From NCBI GenBank assembly GCA_964429355.1, contig CAYSCH010000031.1, positions 1-42,189 of the forward strand: a stretch of 42,189 nt of DNA, written 5' to 3'. Under the pieces are notes generated by a model that saw only the letters and a program-made list of their open reading frames with translations, did not search any database and was not told the DNA's origin. The first letter of the stretch is position 1. Each line of letters starts with the position of its first letter. Origin of the DNA: JAAYAY01 sp964429355. Its GTDB lineage: Bacteria > Planctomycetota > Planctomycetia > Pirellulales > Thermoguttaceae. Positions 17,543 through 26,181 of this stretch are shown here, piece after piece. Position numbers and translations under genes: made by a program.

Positions 17543-18298
17543 ATGCGAACCCGGAATGTAAGCCTCTTCTTCGTCGGACTGGCCCTGGCCATGCTCTGTG
17601 GAGCCGCCGTGCAAGGGGCTGAGAACGACAAGATCAAAGTCCTCCTCATCGCGGGCGACGACGCGGCCCCGGCCCACAATTGGCGCGAAATCTCCGAGTC
17701 GACCCGCGAGGTGCTCGTCGAGTCGGGCAAGTTCGACGTTCGCGTGAGCGAAACCCCGGCGATCCTCGAATCGCCCTCCGCCCTGGATGCCGCCGACGTG
17801 ATCGTCCTGACGATGTTCAACATGAGCCTTCCCACAATCAGCGACCAGGCCAAAGAGAACCTCCTCAAATTCGTCAACCACGGCAAGGGCTTCTACGTCC
17901 AGCACCTGGGCAGCGCCTCGTTCAGCGAATGGGACGAGTTCGGCAAGCTCTGCGGCCGCAAGTGGGTCATGGGCACCTCCGGCCACGGCCCCCGGAGCAT
18001 CTTCCCCGTAAGAATCGTCGACAAGGAGCACCCGGTTACCAAGGGTCTCCAGGACTTCCAGATGGACGACGAACTCTACGCCAAGCTCCAGGGCGACACC
18101 CCGATCCATGTGCTCGTTACGGCCGACTCCGATTGGAGCAAGGTCACCGAGCCGCTCGTGTTCTGCCTGGAATACGGCAAGGGCCGCTCGATCCACAACG
18201 CCTTCGGCCACGACGACAAGGCCATCAAAACACCGACGGTGAAGCAGTTGATCTGCCGCTCGGTCGAGTGGGCCGCGACCGGCAAAGTGACGGAGTGA
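17543..18298 (+). CDS. exported ThuA-like protein
   Basis: 251 residues of the ThuA-like family (a class I glutamine-amidotransferase-like fold, common in planctomycete sugar loci). A signal peptide (MRTRNVSLFFVGLALAMLCGAAVQG) is followed by the opening strand KIKVLLIAGDD, then AADVIVLTMFNM, NHGKGFYVQHLG, EHPVTKGLQDF, DELYAKL and the terminal GKGRSIHNAFGHDDKAI. ATG 17543 has AGGA upstream and starts the signal peptide; longer frames are less likely. The precise reaction is not established for the family; a role in sugar metabolism is inferred. It is convergent with the response regulator. Confidence 0.88.
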   Translation: MRTRNVSLFFVGLALAMLCGAAVQGAENDKIKVLLIAGDDAAPAHNWREISESTREVLVESGKFDVRVSETPAILESPSALDAADVIVLTMFNMSLPTISDQAKENLLKFVNHGKGFYVQHLGSASFSEWDEFGKLCGRKWVMGTSGHGPRSIFPVRIVDKEHPVTKGLQDFQMDDELYAKLQGDTPIHVLVTADSDWSKVTEPLVFCLEYGKGRSIHNAFGHDDKAIKTPTVKQLICRSVEWAATGKVTE

Positions 18299-18333
18299 CG
18301 AGTTCGCTCGGCAGACAGCTGGCGAGGCAAGTT

Positions 18334-18360
18334 CCCTCCTCCGCGCAGGGCGGGGGAGGG
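18334..18360. terminator. strong GC hairpin between convergent genes
   Basis: The outer CCCTCC arm (18334-18339) and GGAGGG arm (18355-18360) extend to an 11-pair stem with one G-T pair and a short loop. It lies between the ThuA-like gene and the response regulator, which face each other. No T-run follows on either strand. It may act as a transcription barrier or be a dispersed intergenic repeat. Confidence 0.4.
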
Positions 18361-18464
18361 CCAGATGCGGGATGCTCCGGTGACCCTGCCGGACAGGATC
18401 GAACCCTGCTGAGCCAGATGACAGACCTGCCGTGCAGCATGGGAGCCGGTCCTGTGCCGGCCTC

Positions 18465-19106
18465 TCACTTCCGATGCTCGTAGACCCACAGAAACGCCTG
18501 GCGGCTGAGCTGGGCGCTGTTGGAGAGGACCAGCTTGCTCTTGATCTTCTCGCGGTGAGCCTCGACCGTCTTGGGGCTCAGGTCGAGCCGGCTGGCAATC
18601 TGCTTGGTCGTGAGCCCTTCCCCGATCATCTCGAAGACCTCCAGCTCGCGGTTGCTGAGGGTCTCGACCGGGTTCTGTTCCCCCGTCTTGCCCCCCACCA
18701 CATTCTGCAGCAGACGGCGGGTCATCTTCTCGCTCAGCACCACCTCGCCGTTCTGGACACGGCGGATCGCCTCGACGAGCTTCTCGGTCGTCTCCTGCTT
18801 GTTGACATAGCCCATGGCCCCGGCCCTCAAGGCTCGCTCGGCAAACAGCGACTCGTCGTGCATGGAGCACACGATCGCTTTGGGGCCGTCCTCCCGTTCG
18901 GCGAGCTGCTCGATCAGCTCGATCCCATGCCCATCCTGGAGCGACAGGTCGACCACCACCACGTCGGGCGCCGACTCGGCGATCTGCCGGATGGCTTCGG
19001 CCGTATTGGAGGCCTCGCCAACCACTTCCATATCGGCCTCTTCGCCGATCAATTCGGCAATGCCGCGGCGAAAGATCGGGTGATCGTCAACAATGACAAC
19101 ACGCAT
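18465..19106 (-). CDS. NarL/FixJ-type response regulator
   Basis: 213 residues. The receiver domain starts at residue 1 (MRVVIVDDHPIFRRG) with Asp53 in VVVVDLSLQDG as phospho-acceptor, the conserved Ser/Thr region as IVCSM, and the Lys as YVNKQE. The output is a LuxR-type helix-turn-helix near 148-190 (LSNRELEVFEMIGEGLTTKQIA, then LDLSPKTVEAHREKI). It is a DNA-binding transcription factor controlled by an unlinked histidine kinase, since no kinase of that kind is in the window. No strong Shine-Dalgarno is seen. Confidence 0.95.
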   Translation of the reverse strand: MRVVIVDDHPIFRRGIAELIGEEADMEVVGEASNTAEAIRQIAESAPDVVVVDLSLQDGHGIELIEQLAEREDGPKAIVCSMHDESLFAERALRAGAMGYVNKQETTEKLVEAIRRVQNGEVVLSEKMTRRLLQNVVGGKTGEQNPVETLSNRELEVFEMIGEGLTTKQIASRLDLSPKTVEAHREKIKSKLVLSNSAQLSRQAFLWVYEHRK

Positions 19107-19466
19107 GGATTAACTGCTCAAAGGGGCGCAAGTGCAGCCATCTGCCGGCCTTGAATGCTAACCAGTGTGATAGATCGGGAGCACAATGTCCAGGGTGCGC
19201 CCGACAAATCGAATACCACCCGAGAGGCAGTAGCAGAGAGTCCATTGAGTGCCGGCGGGGGTACCTTTGTTGGAGAGTGTCGGAGCGAGCGTCCCGTCAC
19301 GCTCCGGCACCCCCCCTCGGTGGTCGTGCTCACTCTCACGCCGTGACAAACCAATGTCTCAATGCGTCGCACGAAAGAGCGTTTTCGCAACAGAACCACG
19401 CCCACTGCAAGACGCAATACACGGCTGACGCCCACAAACCACTAACGTATCCCGGGAGCTGGCAGT
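19107..19466. other. intergenic, no feature recognised
   Basis: Only short overlapping frames with no protein-like pattern. No repeat or terminator is evident. Confidence 0.5.
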
Positions 19467-20429
19467 TCAGGGATGGCTGAGGCTTCCGTGCGAGACGGAG
19501 GCATCACCCACATTTCCAAGATGAACCATGGTGCCGAGACGTTCGTCAAAGACCGGAATGCCGGCTGGCAGATCCATCGAACGCCAACTGAATACAGCAT
19601 CTCGAAGATCGTGATTAATTGACTTCCACGAAAACGTCAATTCTCGTCGACTCGGGTATGGGCGGACTTTGTCAAAGGAACAGGATGAGGGAACCCACAC
19701 ACGGTCAACTTCCTTCCAGGTTACCTGTACTGTTTCTACCAACGGATACTCCAGAATGCCCTGCGTAGGCTTTCTTCTAGAGAACAACTCGCAACGAATA
19801 GGCACATAGTCCCGTTCGCTATCAAAATGAATTTCCCACCGGCTCGTGTACTTGTCACATACCCATGTAAGCTGATGAATCGTCCCGGCGCTTGTCGCGT
19901 CAAATAGATATGGTTCGTAGCGTTGGAGGAGACCTTCCAGATCTTCGTTCTTTTCTAATGTGAGCCAGCAACAGAGTCAGATGACTCGCACATCAAACGG
20001 GTAGACGTCAGCGGGTGCTCCATAGTCCGGGGGATTGATCGTCACTAACCGATTCCCGTCAAACCGGTATCGAATAGAGCGATCCGGAAGTTGGGCATAC
20101 ATGCCACCTCTTTTCCTAATAGGACCAGAGGGATTAGGAGCTGGAACATTAGCATCCGCAGACTGAGACATCCAAGAACGGTCGAACCGAAGTGCACCGC
20201 GCCGGAAATCGAATGCCGAGTAGATTTCCACCGGACCAACGTCACGATCGTCCCCCCAGCTTTCGTCAAGATATCCGTCAACGGAATATTCTCCGGACTG
20301 CAGCCTGCTACGTCCCTCAGTGAATCCCGCAAGTACAAAACGCGCTTCCGCCTTAATTTCGGCCGAGGGCGCAGCTCCTTCCGGATCCGCTGCTCCGGCC
20401 AGCGCGATTGCGATCAGAATGCTCTTCAT
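19467..20429 (-). pseudogene. exported protein gene split by an in-frame TGA (paralogue of the next gene)
   Basis: The frame starts with a signal-peptide-like MKSILIAIALAGAADPEG, with GGAG 7 nt upstream of ATG 20429, and runs 150 residues to TGA at 19977-19979. It then stays open in the same frame to 19467. Both halves match the neighbour at 20637-21590: VEIYSAFD with VEIYNVFD, VTWKEVDRVWVPSS with LTWKEVSDTWVPSS, ELTFSWKSIN with ELAFSWESVN. At the break FDVRVI-stop-L lines up with FDMRVTGL, so the stop replaces a glycine codon (GGA to TGA). This is a single nonsense change, so the gene is recently broken or a sequencing error. Function unknown. Confidence 0.75.
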
Positions 20430-20636
20430 CCAAGGGCTCCATTCAAGACATCCAATGCACTAAGATTCAAGTCGCTTTGACGTTTCTGTCCTCTTGTCAG
20501 TAGTTGTCCGGAAATCCTCTTTCGGCTTCTGCTCCTCAAAGATCCTCATGAGGGTGTTCACAATTCCGTTCTCCGGTAACGCTTCTGACAGTATGTTGGT
20601 CGTCACTATCTCGCTGATCCTTACCGACACAATGAC

Positions 20637-21590
20637 CTAGGGAGGGCCGGCGCTTGGTGCGTTGGTGGCAATCGGCCCCAGGAGGATTTCCGTGTTTCCT
20701 AGTTCGCGACTCACCAATTCGGTGTCGCCAGGTAGTCCCAACGCCTGCACCGTGAACAGTACGTCATCAATGACTTCGTTGACGCTCTCCCATGAAAAGG
20801 CCAGTTCAAGCTGCTCTTCCAAGTGATCCATTCGGTAATCGCGCATCGACAGGGAAGAAGGTACCCACGTATCCGAAACCTCTTTCCAGGTAAGCTCGGT
20901 TATGCTGCGGTACGGACTAGAACATTCCAGGCGAAGTTCGACACGGATTGGAGCACACCCTCGGCTGCGATCAAGCCACAAGGAGGATGTCGCGTACTTG
21001 CTCTCCACTGACTGCGTATCAAGCTGAAGAACCGGCCCGTCTTCTTTGACGGCCGTCACCTCGACATCGTTGGAAAGGCCTCTGAATACGCCATCCAACG
21101 TTTGCATGCTTCCCCCTCGAAGTCCTGCCGGGCCAGTCAAGCCGGTTACTCGCATGTCAAAGACAATATCCATTGTCAGGGGCTTTGCGTCAACTTTGCC
21201 GACGATCACGCGATGTGAATCATAAGGATCTCGCCACAACAAGGTACGTTCGGGAGTACGAACGAACTTGCCGCGGACGGTCTGGTATTTGTTGTCAATT
21301 AGCTTGATGCACGAGAGGTCAAAGCGAAACAACCCTGCCGGATTGTCGAAGACATTGTAGATTTCAACGGGGCCAGTGCCCCCTTGTTGATCGGACGAGG
21401 CACCCGTTAGCATTGTGCCCGTGGCACGCACCACACCTGTCCTCAGCCGCCCTCGCGCATCGACCATTTCACGTAGGGCCAACTCAGCAACACGCAGGTC
21501 TTCAGAGGACACTGTTGACGACTTGAGATGGACCTCAGGCGATGACGACAGCGTCGCTAGAATAACAAGGGGGGCACAATAGCCTATCAT
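20637..21590 (-). CDS. exported protein of unknown function
   Basis: About 317 residues from ATG 21590, which has GGAGGA 7 nt upstream and begins a short signal peptide (MIGYCAPLVILATLSSS). The rest is beta-rich, with WKEV, VWVPSS-like and FSWESVN segments shared with the broken copy next door. The layout recalls the outer-membrane lipoprotein-sorting-like (LolA-fold) proteins common in planctomycetes, but this is only an impression from the VEIYNVFD opening and repeated strands. No catalytic motif is seen. A tandem duplication with 19467-20429 is the simplest origin; 207 bp separate the copies. Confidence 0.8.
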   Translation of the reverse strand: MIGYCAPLVILATLSSSPEVHLKSSTVSSEDLRVAELALREMVDARGRLRTGVVRATGTMLTGASSDQQGGTGPVEIYNVFDNPAGLFRFDLSCIKLIDNKYQTVRGKFVRTPERTLLWRDPYDSHRVIVGKVDAKPLTMDIVFDMRVTGLTGPAGLRGGSMQTLDGVFRGLSNDVEVTAVKEDGPVLQLDTQSVESKYATSSLWLDRSRGCAPIRVELRLECSSPYRSITELTWKEVSDTWVPSSLSMRDYRMDHLEEQLELAFSWESVNEVIDDVLFTVQALGLPGDTELVSRELGNTEILLGPIATNAPSAGPP

Positions 21591-21983
21591 GCTTCTGTCC
21601 TCCAGCAAGCAGTATGGGTCGCCTTCCCCGCCCATTTGCGTCCCTTGCCGAAACGGCCTGTCAGCAGACAAGGCGAGGAAGTGAGACGGGTACCATGTTG
21701 CGTGAACGTGTGGCTGACGCAGAGCATGCTACGCAGATACTACACCCCGGAGTATACTGGCCCATACGTCCCCGTCAAGCGATTGGCACTGTCTGCGTGA
21801 CAGTATCACAGAAATTAGACCCATCGGCGCGTGTGCCGCTATCGCACCAGTCAGGTCGAGGGGGTTTGACGGCGCATCTTAACGCCCCCGGAATTGCCAA
21901 TGGCCGTGCTCGAGACGGACACGGCAAGGTGTGGCGTCGAATCAGCGTGCCAATATTCTTGCAGATAGTCCACACGGTTTGAG
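21591..21983. other. intergenic with a short hairpin
   Basis: No gene seen. A perfect ACTGTC (21788-21793) and GACAGT (21799-21804) hairpin with a 5-base loop is the only clear structure. Sequence composition is mixed, with no tandem repeat. Confidence 0.4.
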
Positions 21984-22327
21984 ATGGACCGCAAGAAGAG
22001 GGCAGTTTTCTCAGTCGCAAACGCCAGTGCGGAACTGGTGGATCGGGAGCTGTATTGGTGCGACCGGCCGCCTGAAGATGCATGGCTGAAATGGCTAGGT
22101 ACAGCGGTAGAACACAATCTCCGCTCTGCGCGTCGCGACATGAGGTCTATGGGAAATGACGGTTTCTCGACAACTTCGCGCGGTATCATCCGCTGCTCTG
22201 GGAACGCGCAGAGCGGTGACGGCCCGACGATTGGATCGACAAGCTCCTCAAGGCGGCCATCGTTGTGCTCAGCCTTTCTCGGGTCGCTCTGCTCGTATGG
22301 CCATGGCTCGACCAGTGGATGAATCGG
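21984..22327 (+). pseudogene. decayed gene with a frameshift and a stop codon
   Basis: A protein-like frame opens at ATG 21984 (MDRKKRAVFSVANASAELVD ... AWLKWLGTAVEHNLRSARRD) and becomes unprotein-like after MRSMGND near 22160. The frame one base back continues smoothly: RFLDNFARYHPLLWERAER, a TGA at 22217-22219, then RPDDWIDKLLKAAIVVLSLS and a hydrophobic RVALLVWPWLDQW segment. The TGA probably replaced a TGG (Trp). This reads as a small protein with a C-terminal membrane helix that has gained one frameshift and one nonsense change. The family is not recognised. The region is flanked by the paralogue pair above, also partly decayed. Confidence 0.45.
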
Positions 22328-22394
22328 CCTCGCCCAGGTGTTCAAGTTGCCGTCCGGAGGGCCTATCGACCCAGTGACTCGAAAAACACCGGTC

Positions 22395-24302
22395 CTACCT
22401 GGGAATCACCGGCAACAGGATGTGCGACGGGTGGGCGGCGTCGTGGTAAATCGTGTTCACGGCGATCACCTGGCGGCGGTGATCGTTGAGGGGCTCGCCC
22501 GTGTTGGGGTTGATGTCGAACCGCGGGAAGTTGCTGCTGGAAATATCGACCCGGATCCGGTGCCCCTTCTTGAAAACGTTCGACGTGGGATAGAGTTTGA
22601 TCGTCATCGGGTAGGGCGTGCCCGGCTCCATGAGCTTCTCCTGGGCGATCGAGTCGCGGAAACGGGCCCGCAGGATCCCGTCGCCAATGTTCATATCAAA
22701 ACCGCCGGGGAAGTCGGCACTGGGCGGGTAGACGTCGAGCAGCTTGGCAGTGAAGTCCGTATCGACGGCCGACGACGACGCCCAGAGTCTGACGGCAATC
22801 TCGCCAGTGATCTCCAGATCCTGCTCCAGCGGCTCCGTCTGGAACACCACCACGTCGTTGCGTGCCGAGAGCGGGATCGGATCGGTGAAGTTCCAGATGT
22901 GCTCACCACCCCGCTGGTCCCAGGCGCCGGCGATCATGATGTCGTTGCCGGAGGAGATATTGCCGCCGATCGTCGGCACCGGATTGGCCGGGTCGAAGGT
23001 GAAATCGGTCGATGCCTTTTCCGCGTCCGGTCTCTCCGCCGAGAGTCCCCCCCGAGGCTGCAGATAGTACTCCGTGTACTCGGTTCGTGCCAGGGGCCAC
23101 TCGCGTTCGTCGCGCCAGGAGCCGCCGTGGTAGAGTTTGCCGTCGGCCGTTTTGTGGCCGTCACCGATGCCCATCACATAAATCCTGACGGGCGTGGCAA
23201 AGGGGGCCTCGCGACCGACCGCGTTTTCGATTCCTTTGAGCCAGTGGTCGTACCATTGGCGCCGCCAGCCGAGATGGTCCTTGATGGCGGCCTCTTCACC
23301 AAAATCAACCTGGCCGTGGACCGACTCGTGCTGGGCGCCGTGGATCCAGGGCCCCATGATCAGGTAGACCGGGCCCTTGATGGTTTTGCTGAGGGTCACA
23401 AAGTTGGCCGTCGTGTTGCTCCCCCACGAATCGTACCAGCCGCCGACCAGGTACACGGGAATGTCCTTGTATCGCTCGGGATGGTCGATGATGGCGTTCT
23501 GTTCCCAGAACTCGTCGTTGGCGCCGTGCTTCATCGCCTCCACGAGCCAGGCTTCATACTCGGGCGCCAGCTTGAGAGGTGTGGTACCTTGGCGAAGCGG
23601 CAGGTTCTTCAGATACAGCCGGCGATTGTCGGACATCTCCTGGAGCACCGCCTGGGTGCCCGGATCCTGCGCGTGGCGGCTGCCGGTGGGAGAGGTAAAC
23701 ATGATCCAGTTCCAAAACCTGAGTTCAAAGGCCCCGCCGTTCCGCATGCTGGCGTAGCCCAGGTTCGACATGGCGTCAACCGGGATCACGGTTACGAGCT
23801 GCGGAACCTTGGCCATGGCCATGGCATGCTGGGTGCCGCCCACATAGGACGTTCCGATCATGCCGAGCTTCCCGTTGGACCACGTTTGCGACTCGATCCA
23901 GGCCGCCGTGTCGGTGCCGTCCGGCCCGTCGTCGACCAGCATGTGCCAGATCCCTTCCGACCTGTAGCGTCCGCGGGTGTCCTGGGCCACGAAGGCGTAG
24001 CCGTGGGAGGCGTAATAGTATCCTGTGCTTCCGCAGCCCTCCTTGTTGTACGGCCGTCGTTCCAGGATCGCCGGCAGCCGCTCGTCGACGGGCTTTCCGT
24101 CCAGCATCGGCAGATAGACGTCGGTTGCCAGCCGCACGCCATCCCGCATGGGGACCATGATGTTTTTTTCGACACGGACTTCGTAAGGCGCCGCCCCCCA
24201 GGCCGCGACAGCCATCGCCAGGACCGCGGAGAAGAAGAGAATTTGCGATGCGGTCCGAAAGATGGCGGAAATTGCCCCGCAGTGGTTGCTCGTCAGACGC
24301 AT
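22395..24302 (-). CDS. exported CocE/NonD-family hydrolase (X-Pro dipeptidyl-peptidase-like)
   Basis: 635 residues. The start at 24302 has GGGAGGA 9 nt upstream and begins an export signal (hydrophobic ILFFSAVLAMAVAAWG, about 21-36). An alpha/beta-hydrolase core follows (VPMRDGVRLATDVYLP, AQDTRGRY, GTSYVGG with nucleophile Ser152, GPWIHG for the His region), with a C-terminal jelly-roll of the PepX_C type (TDFTAKLLDVYPP, VRLWASSS). The family includes cocaine esterase, glutaryl-acylase-like enzymes and peptidases, so the substrate (ester or amide acyl group) is not known. It probably acts in the periplasm. Confidence 0.9.
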   Translation of the reverse strand: MRLTSNHCGAISAIFRTASQILFFSAVLAMAVAAWGAAPYEVRVEKNIMVPMRDGVRLATDVYLPMLDGKPVDERLPAILERRPYNKEGCGSTGYYYASHGYAFVAQDTRGRYRSEGIWHMLVDDGPDGTDTAAWIESQTWSNGKLGMIGTSYVGGTQHAMAMAKVPQLVTVIPVDAMSNLGYASMRNGGAFELRFWNWIMFTSPTGSRHAQDPGTQAVLQEMSDNRRLYLKNLPLRQGTTPLKLAPEYEAWLVEAMKHGANDEFWEQNAIIDHPERYKDIPVYLVGGWYDSWGSNTTANFVTLSKTIKGPVYLIMGPWIHGAQHESVHGQVDFGEEAAIKDHLGWRRQWYDHWLKGIENAVGREAPFATPVRIYVMGIGDGHKTADGKLYHGGSWRDEREWPLARTEYTEYYLQPRGGLSAERPDAEKASTDFTFDPANPVPTIGGNISSGNDIMIAGAWDQRGGEHIWNFTDPIPLSARNDVVVFQTEPLEQDLEITGEIAVRLWASSSAVDTDFTAKLLDVYPPSADFPGGFDMNIGDGILRARFRDSIAQEKLMEPGTPYPMTIKLYPTSNVFKKGHRIRVDISSSNFPRFDINPNTGEPLNDHRRQVIAVNTIYHDAAHPSHILLPVIPR

Positions 24303-24530
24303 GGACTTCGTTCCTCCCATGGCGAGGCTCAGTTTCGTAAGAGACCCTAACGGCTCCAAAAGCTTTTCGGGAAAACACAAGTTGTCTCCCGTTGTAGTAT
24401 CCCCTGGAAGGGAAGGCAAGTTCTCTCGACCGTTCAGATTGCTTGCACGGAGCAGCGCTGGCCTGTTAGAATTTCCGGCACATGCCTATCCCCATCCGGG
24501 GGATCGCCCATTTCACGCGGAGCCTACCTC

Positions 24531-25892
24531 ATGACACAATCCAGCGACCATCAGAATCCCAACCGGCGGCAATTTCTCAAGCAAAGCGGCGCAGTGGCCG
24601 CCGGTGCAGCCGCCCTCGCCAGCGTTGCCCCTGCGGTCCACGCGGCCGAAGACAATACCATCCGCCTGGCCCTGATCGGCTGTGGTAGCCGGGGAGCCGG
24701 GGCCGTTGTCGACGCCCTTTCGGTTCCCGACGCCGGGCCGGTCAAGCTCTACGCGATGGCCGATCTCGACGAAGCGCGGATGAACGTCTCCTTGAAGGGG
24801 ATCACCGAGAGATTCGCCGACAAGGTCGACGTGGCCGACGATCGAAAATTCCTCGGCTTCGATGCCTATCGCAAGGCGATCGACCTGCTCAAGCCGGGCG
24901 ACATCGCGATGTGCACGACCCGGGCCTACATCCGGCCCGTCCACGTGGAGTACGCGGTCAAGAAGGGCATCAACGTCTTCATGGAAAAGCCCTTCTCTCC
25001 CGATCCCGGTGGACTGAAGCGATTGCTCCGTGCGGGCGAAGAGGCGGAGAAGAACAACGTCAAGATCGCCGCCGGTCTCCAGTGCCGCCACTCCCCGGCA
25101 CGGCAGGCCCTGATCGACAAGATTCGCGACGGCGCCATGGGCGAGATCCCGCTGATCCGTGCAAACCGTCTCGGCGGCGTCGGTTGGCTCGGCTCGCAAG
25201 GCGACCGGTCCAACGATTTGATGAGCCAGCTCCAGTTCGGCCGAATCCATCTTTACTGGATCGGCTCGGGCCACTTCGTCGACTACCTCATTCACCAGAT
25301 CGACGAATGCTGCTGGATCAAAGACGCCTGGCCTGTCTCGGCCATCGGCATGGGCGGCCGATCCCCCGAGAGCACCGATTGCGGACAGAATATCGACGTC
25401 TATTCGATCGAGTACACCTTCGCCGACGGCACGAAGGCCTTCTGCGGATTCCGCCGCGAGAAACAGTGCCGTTCCGACTTCGCCACCTACATTCACGGCA
25501 CGAAGTGCGCCGCCCAGTTCTCGGGCGACATCCATGCCGCGACCGTCAATATGTTCAAGGACCAGCGGATCGGCGACCAGTACATCACCTGGACGCCCAC
25601 CCCCGACGCCGTCAGTCCCTGGCAGTACGAATGGAACGACTTCATCGCCAGCATTCGCAACGACAAGCCCCATAACGAGGCCAAACGCGCGGTCTATTCC
25701 GACCTGACCACCCTCATGGGCAGGGCCGCCTGCCATATCGGCCAGGAGGTCACCTGGGACCAGATGATGCAGTCCGACTTCCAGTTCTGCGATTATCTGG
25801 ACAAACTGTCGCCTGAGAGCCCCGTTCCGGTCAAAGCCGACGAAAAGGGCCAGTTTCCGGTACCGGTGCCGGGGATCTGGACCGAGTTCTAG
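24531..25892 (+). CDS. Tat-exported Gfo/Idh/MocA-family oxidoreductase
   Basis: 453 residues. The N-terminus has a twin-arginine motif (NRRQFLKQSG) and a hydrophobic Ala-rich stretch ending AVHAAED, so it folds in the cytoplasm with its cofactor and is exported by Tat. The Rossmann motif is IRLALIGCGSRGAGA, and the family signature FMEKPFSPD follows. The C-terminal part holds the DYLIHQIDECCWI segment typical of the beta-sheet domain. It is an NAD(P)-dependent sugar dehydrogenase or glycoside-oxidising enzyme; the substrate is unknown. GGAG lies 8 nt before the ATG. Confidence 0.92.
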   Translation: MTQSSDHQNPNRRQFLKQSGAVAAGAAALASVAPAVHAAEDNTIRLALIGCGSRGAGAVVDALSVPDAGPVKLYAMADLDEARMNVSLKGITERFADKVDVADDRKFLGFDAYRKAIDLLKPGDIAMCTTRAYIRPVHVEYAVKKGINVFMEKPFSPDPGGLKRLLRAGEEAEKNNVKIAAGLQCRHSPARQALIDKIRDGAMGEIPLIRANRLGGVGWLGSQGDRSNDLMSQLQFGRIHLYWIGSGHFVDYLIHQIDECCWIKDAWPVSAIGMGGRSPESTDCGQNIDVYSIEYTFADGTKAFCGFRREKQCRSDFATYIHGTKCAAQFSGDIHAATVNMFKDQRIGDQYITWTPTPDAVSPWQYEWNDFIASIRNDKPHNEAKRAVYSDLTTLMGRAACHIGQEVTWDQMMQSDFQFCDYLDKLSPESPVPVKADEKGQFPVPVPGIWTEF

Positions 25893-26003
25893 AGCCGCTG
25901 GCGGAACGCCGATGGTGCCTGATCCATGCCCCGGGGAAGCCTTCTCGGCGGTTTTGGGATAGAGTCCCAGCCGGCCCAGAATCCGGGCAGGAGTTGCCGA
26001 CGG

Positions 26004-26026
26004 GCATGGAGATGCAAGATCCATGC
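26004..26026. repeat. hairpin in gap before the PhoPQ-related gene
   Basis: GCATGGA (26004-26010) and TCCATGC (26020-26026) are a perfect inverted repeat with a 9-base loop. The same gap also holds GTTTTGGGATAG at 25951, the repeat seen near trpC. Confidence 0.4.
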
Positions 26027-26080
26027 TCTTGTTGGCGGCCGGAAACCTGCCAATAATCTCCTATGGTACCTGCCGGAGAC

Positions 26081-26117
26081 CCCGGGAGTGTGGCTTGCCT
26101 CGCCCCCGGGTTTTTTT
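26081..26117 (+). terminator. probable Rho-independent terminator or attenuator
   Basis: CCCGGG at 26081-26086 pairs with CCCGGG at 26105-26110, directly followed by seven T residues. The loop is long (18 bases) and may contain inner pairing. It lies 190 bp past the Gfo/Idh stop and 65 bp before the next start, so it could end the first transcript or attenuate the second. Confidence 0.5.
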
Positions 26118-26181
26118 GTGGCCGAAGGCTCGATGATTTGGATCCTCTTCTCCCCGCCCGCAGTGTAGAAAGGACGGTCGC

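Noticed and set aside
19118..19435. 105-residue minus-strand frame upstream of the response regulator
   Set aside because: No start signal, no protein-like pattern and overlapped by other short frames.
19977..19979. TGA read as glycine (recoding, as in code 25)
   Set aside because: All other genes here end normally at TGA (for example the toxin partner and ThuA-like genes) and no second TGA-for-Gly case is seen; a nonsense mutation is simpler.
21984..22327. Programmed frameshift
   Set aside because: No slippery heptamer is seen at the switch, and the second frame also contains a stop, which favours decay.
22338..24350. 670-residue plus-strand open frame
   Set aside because: Antisense to the CocE/NonD gene; composition typical of a high-GC shadow.
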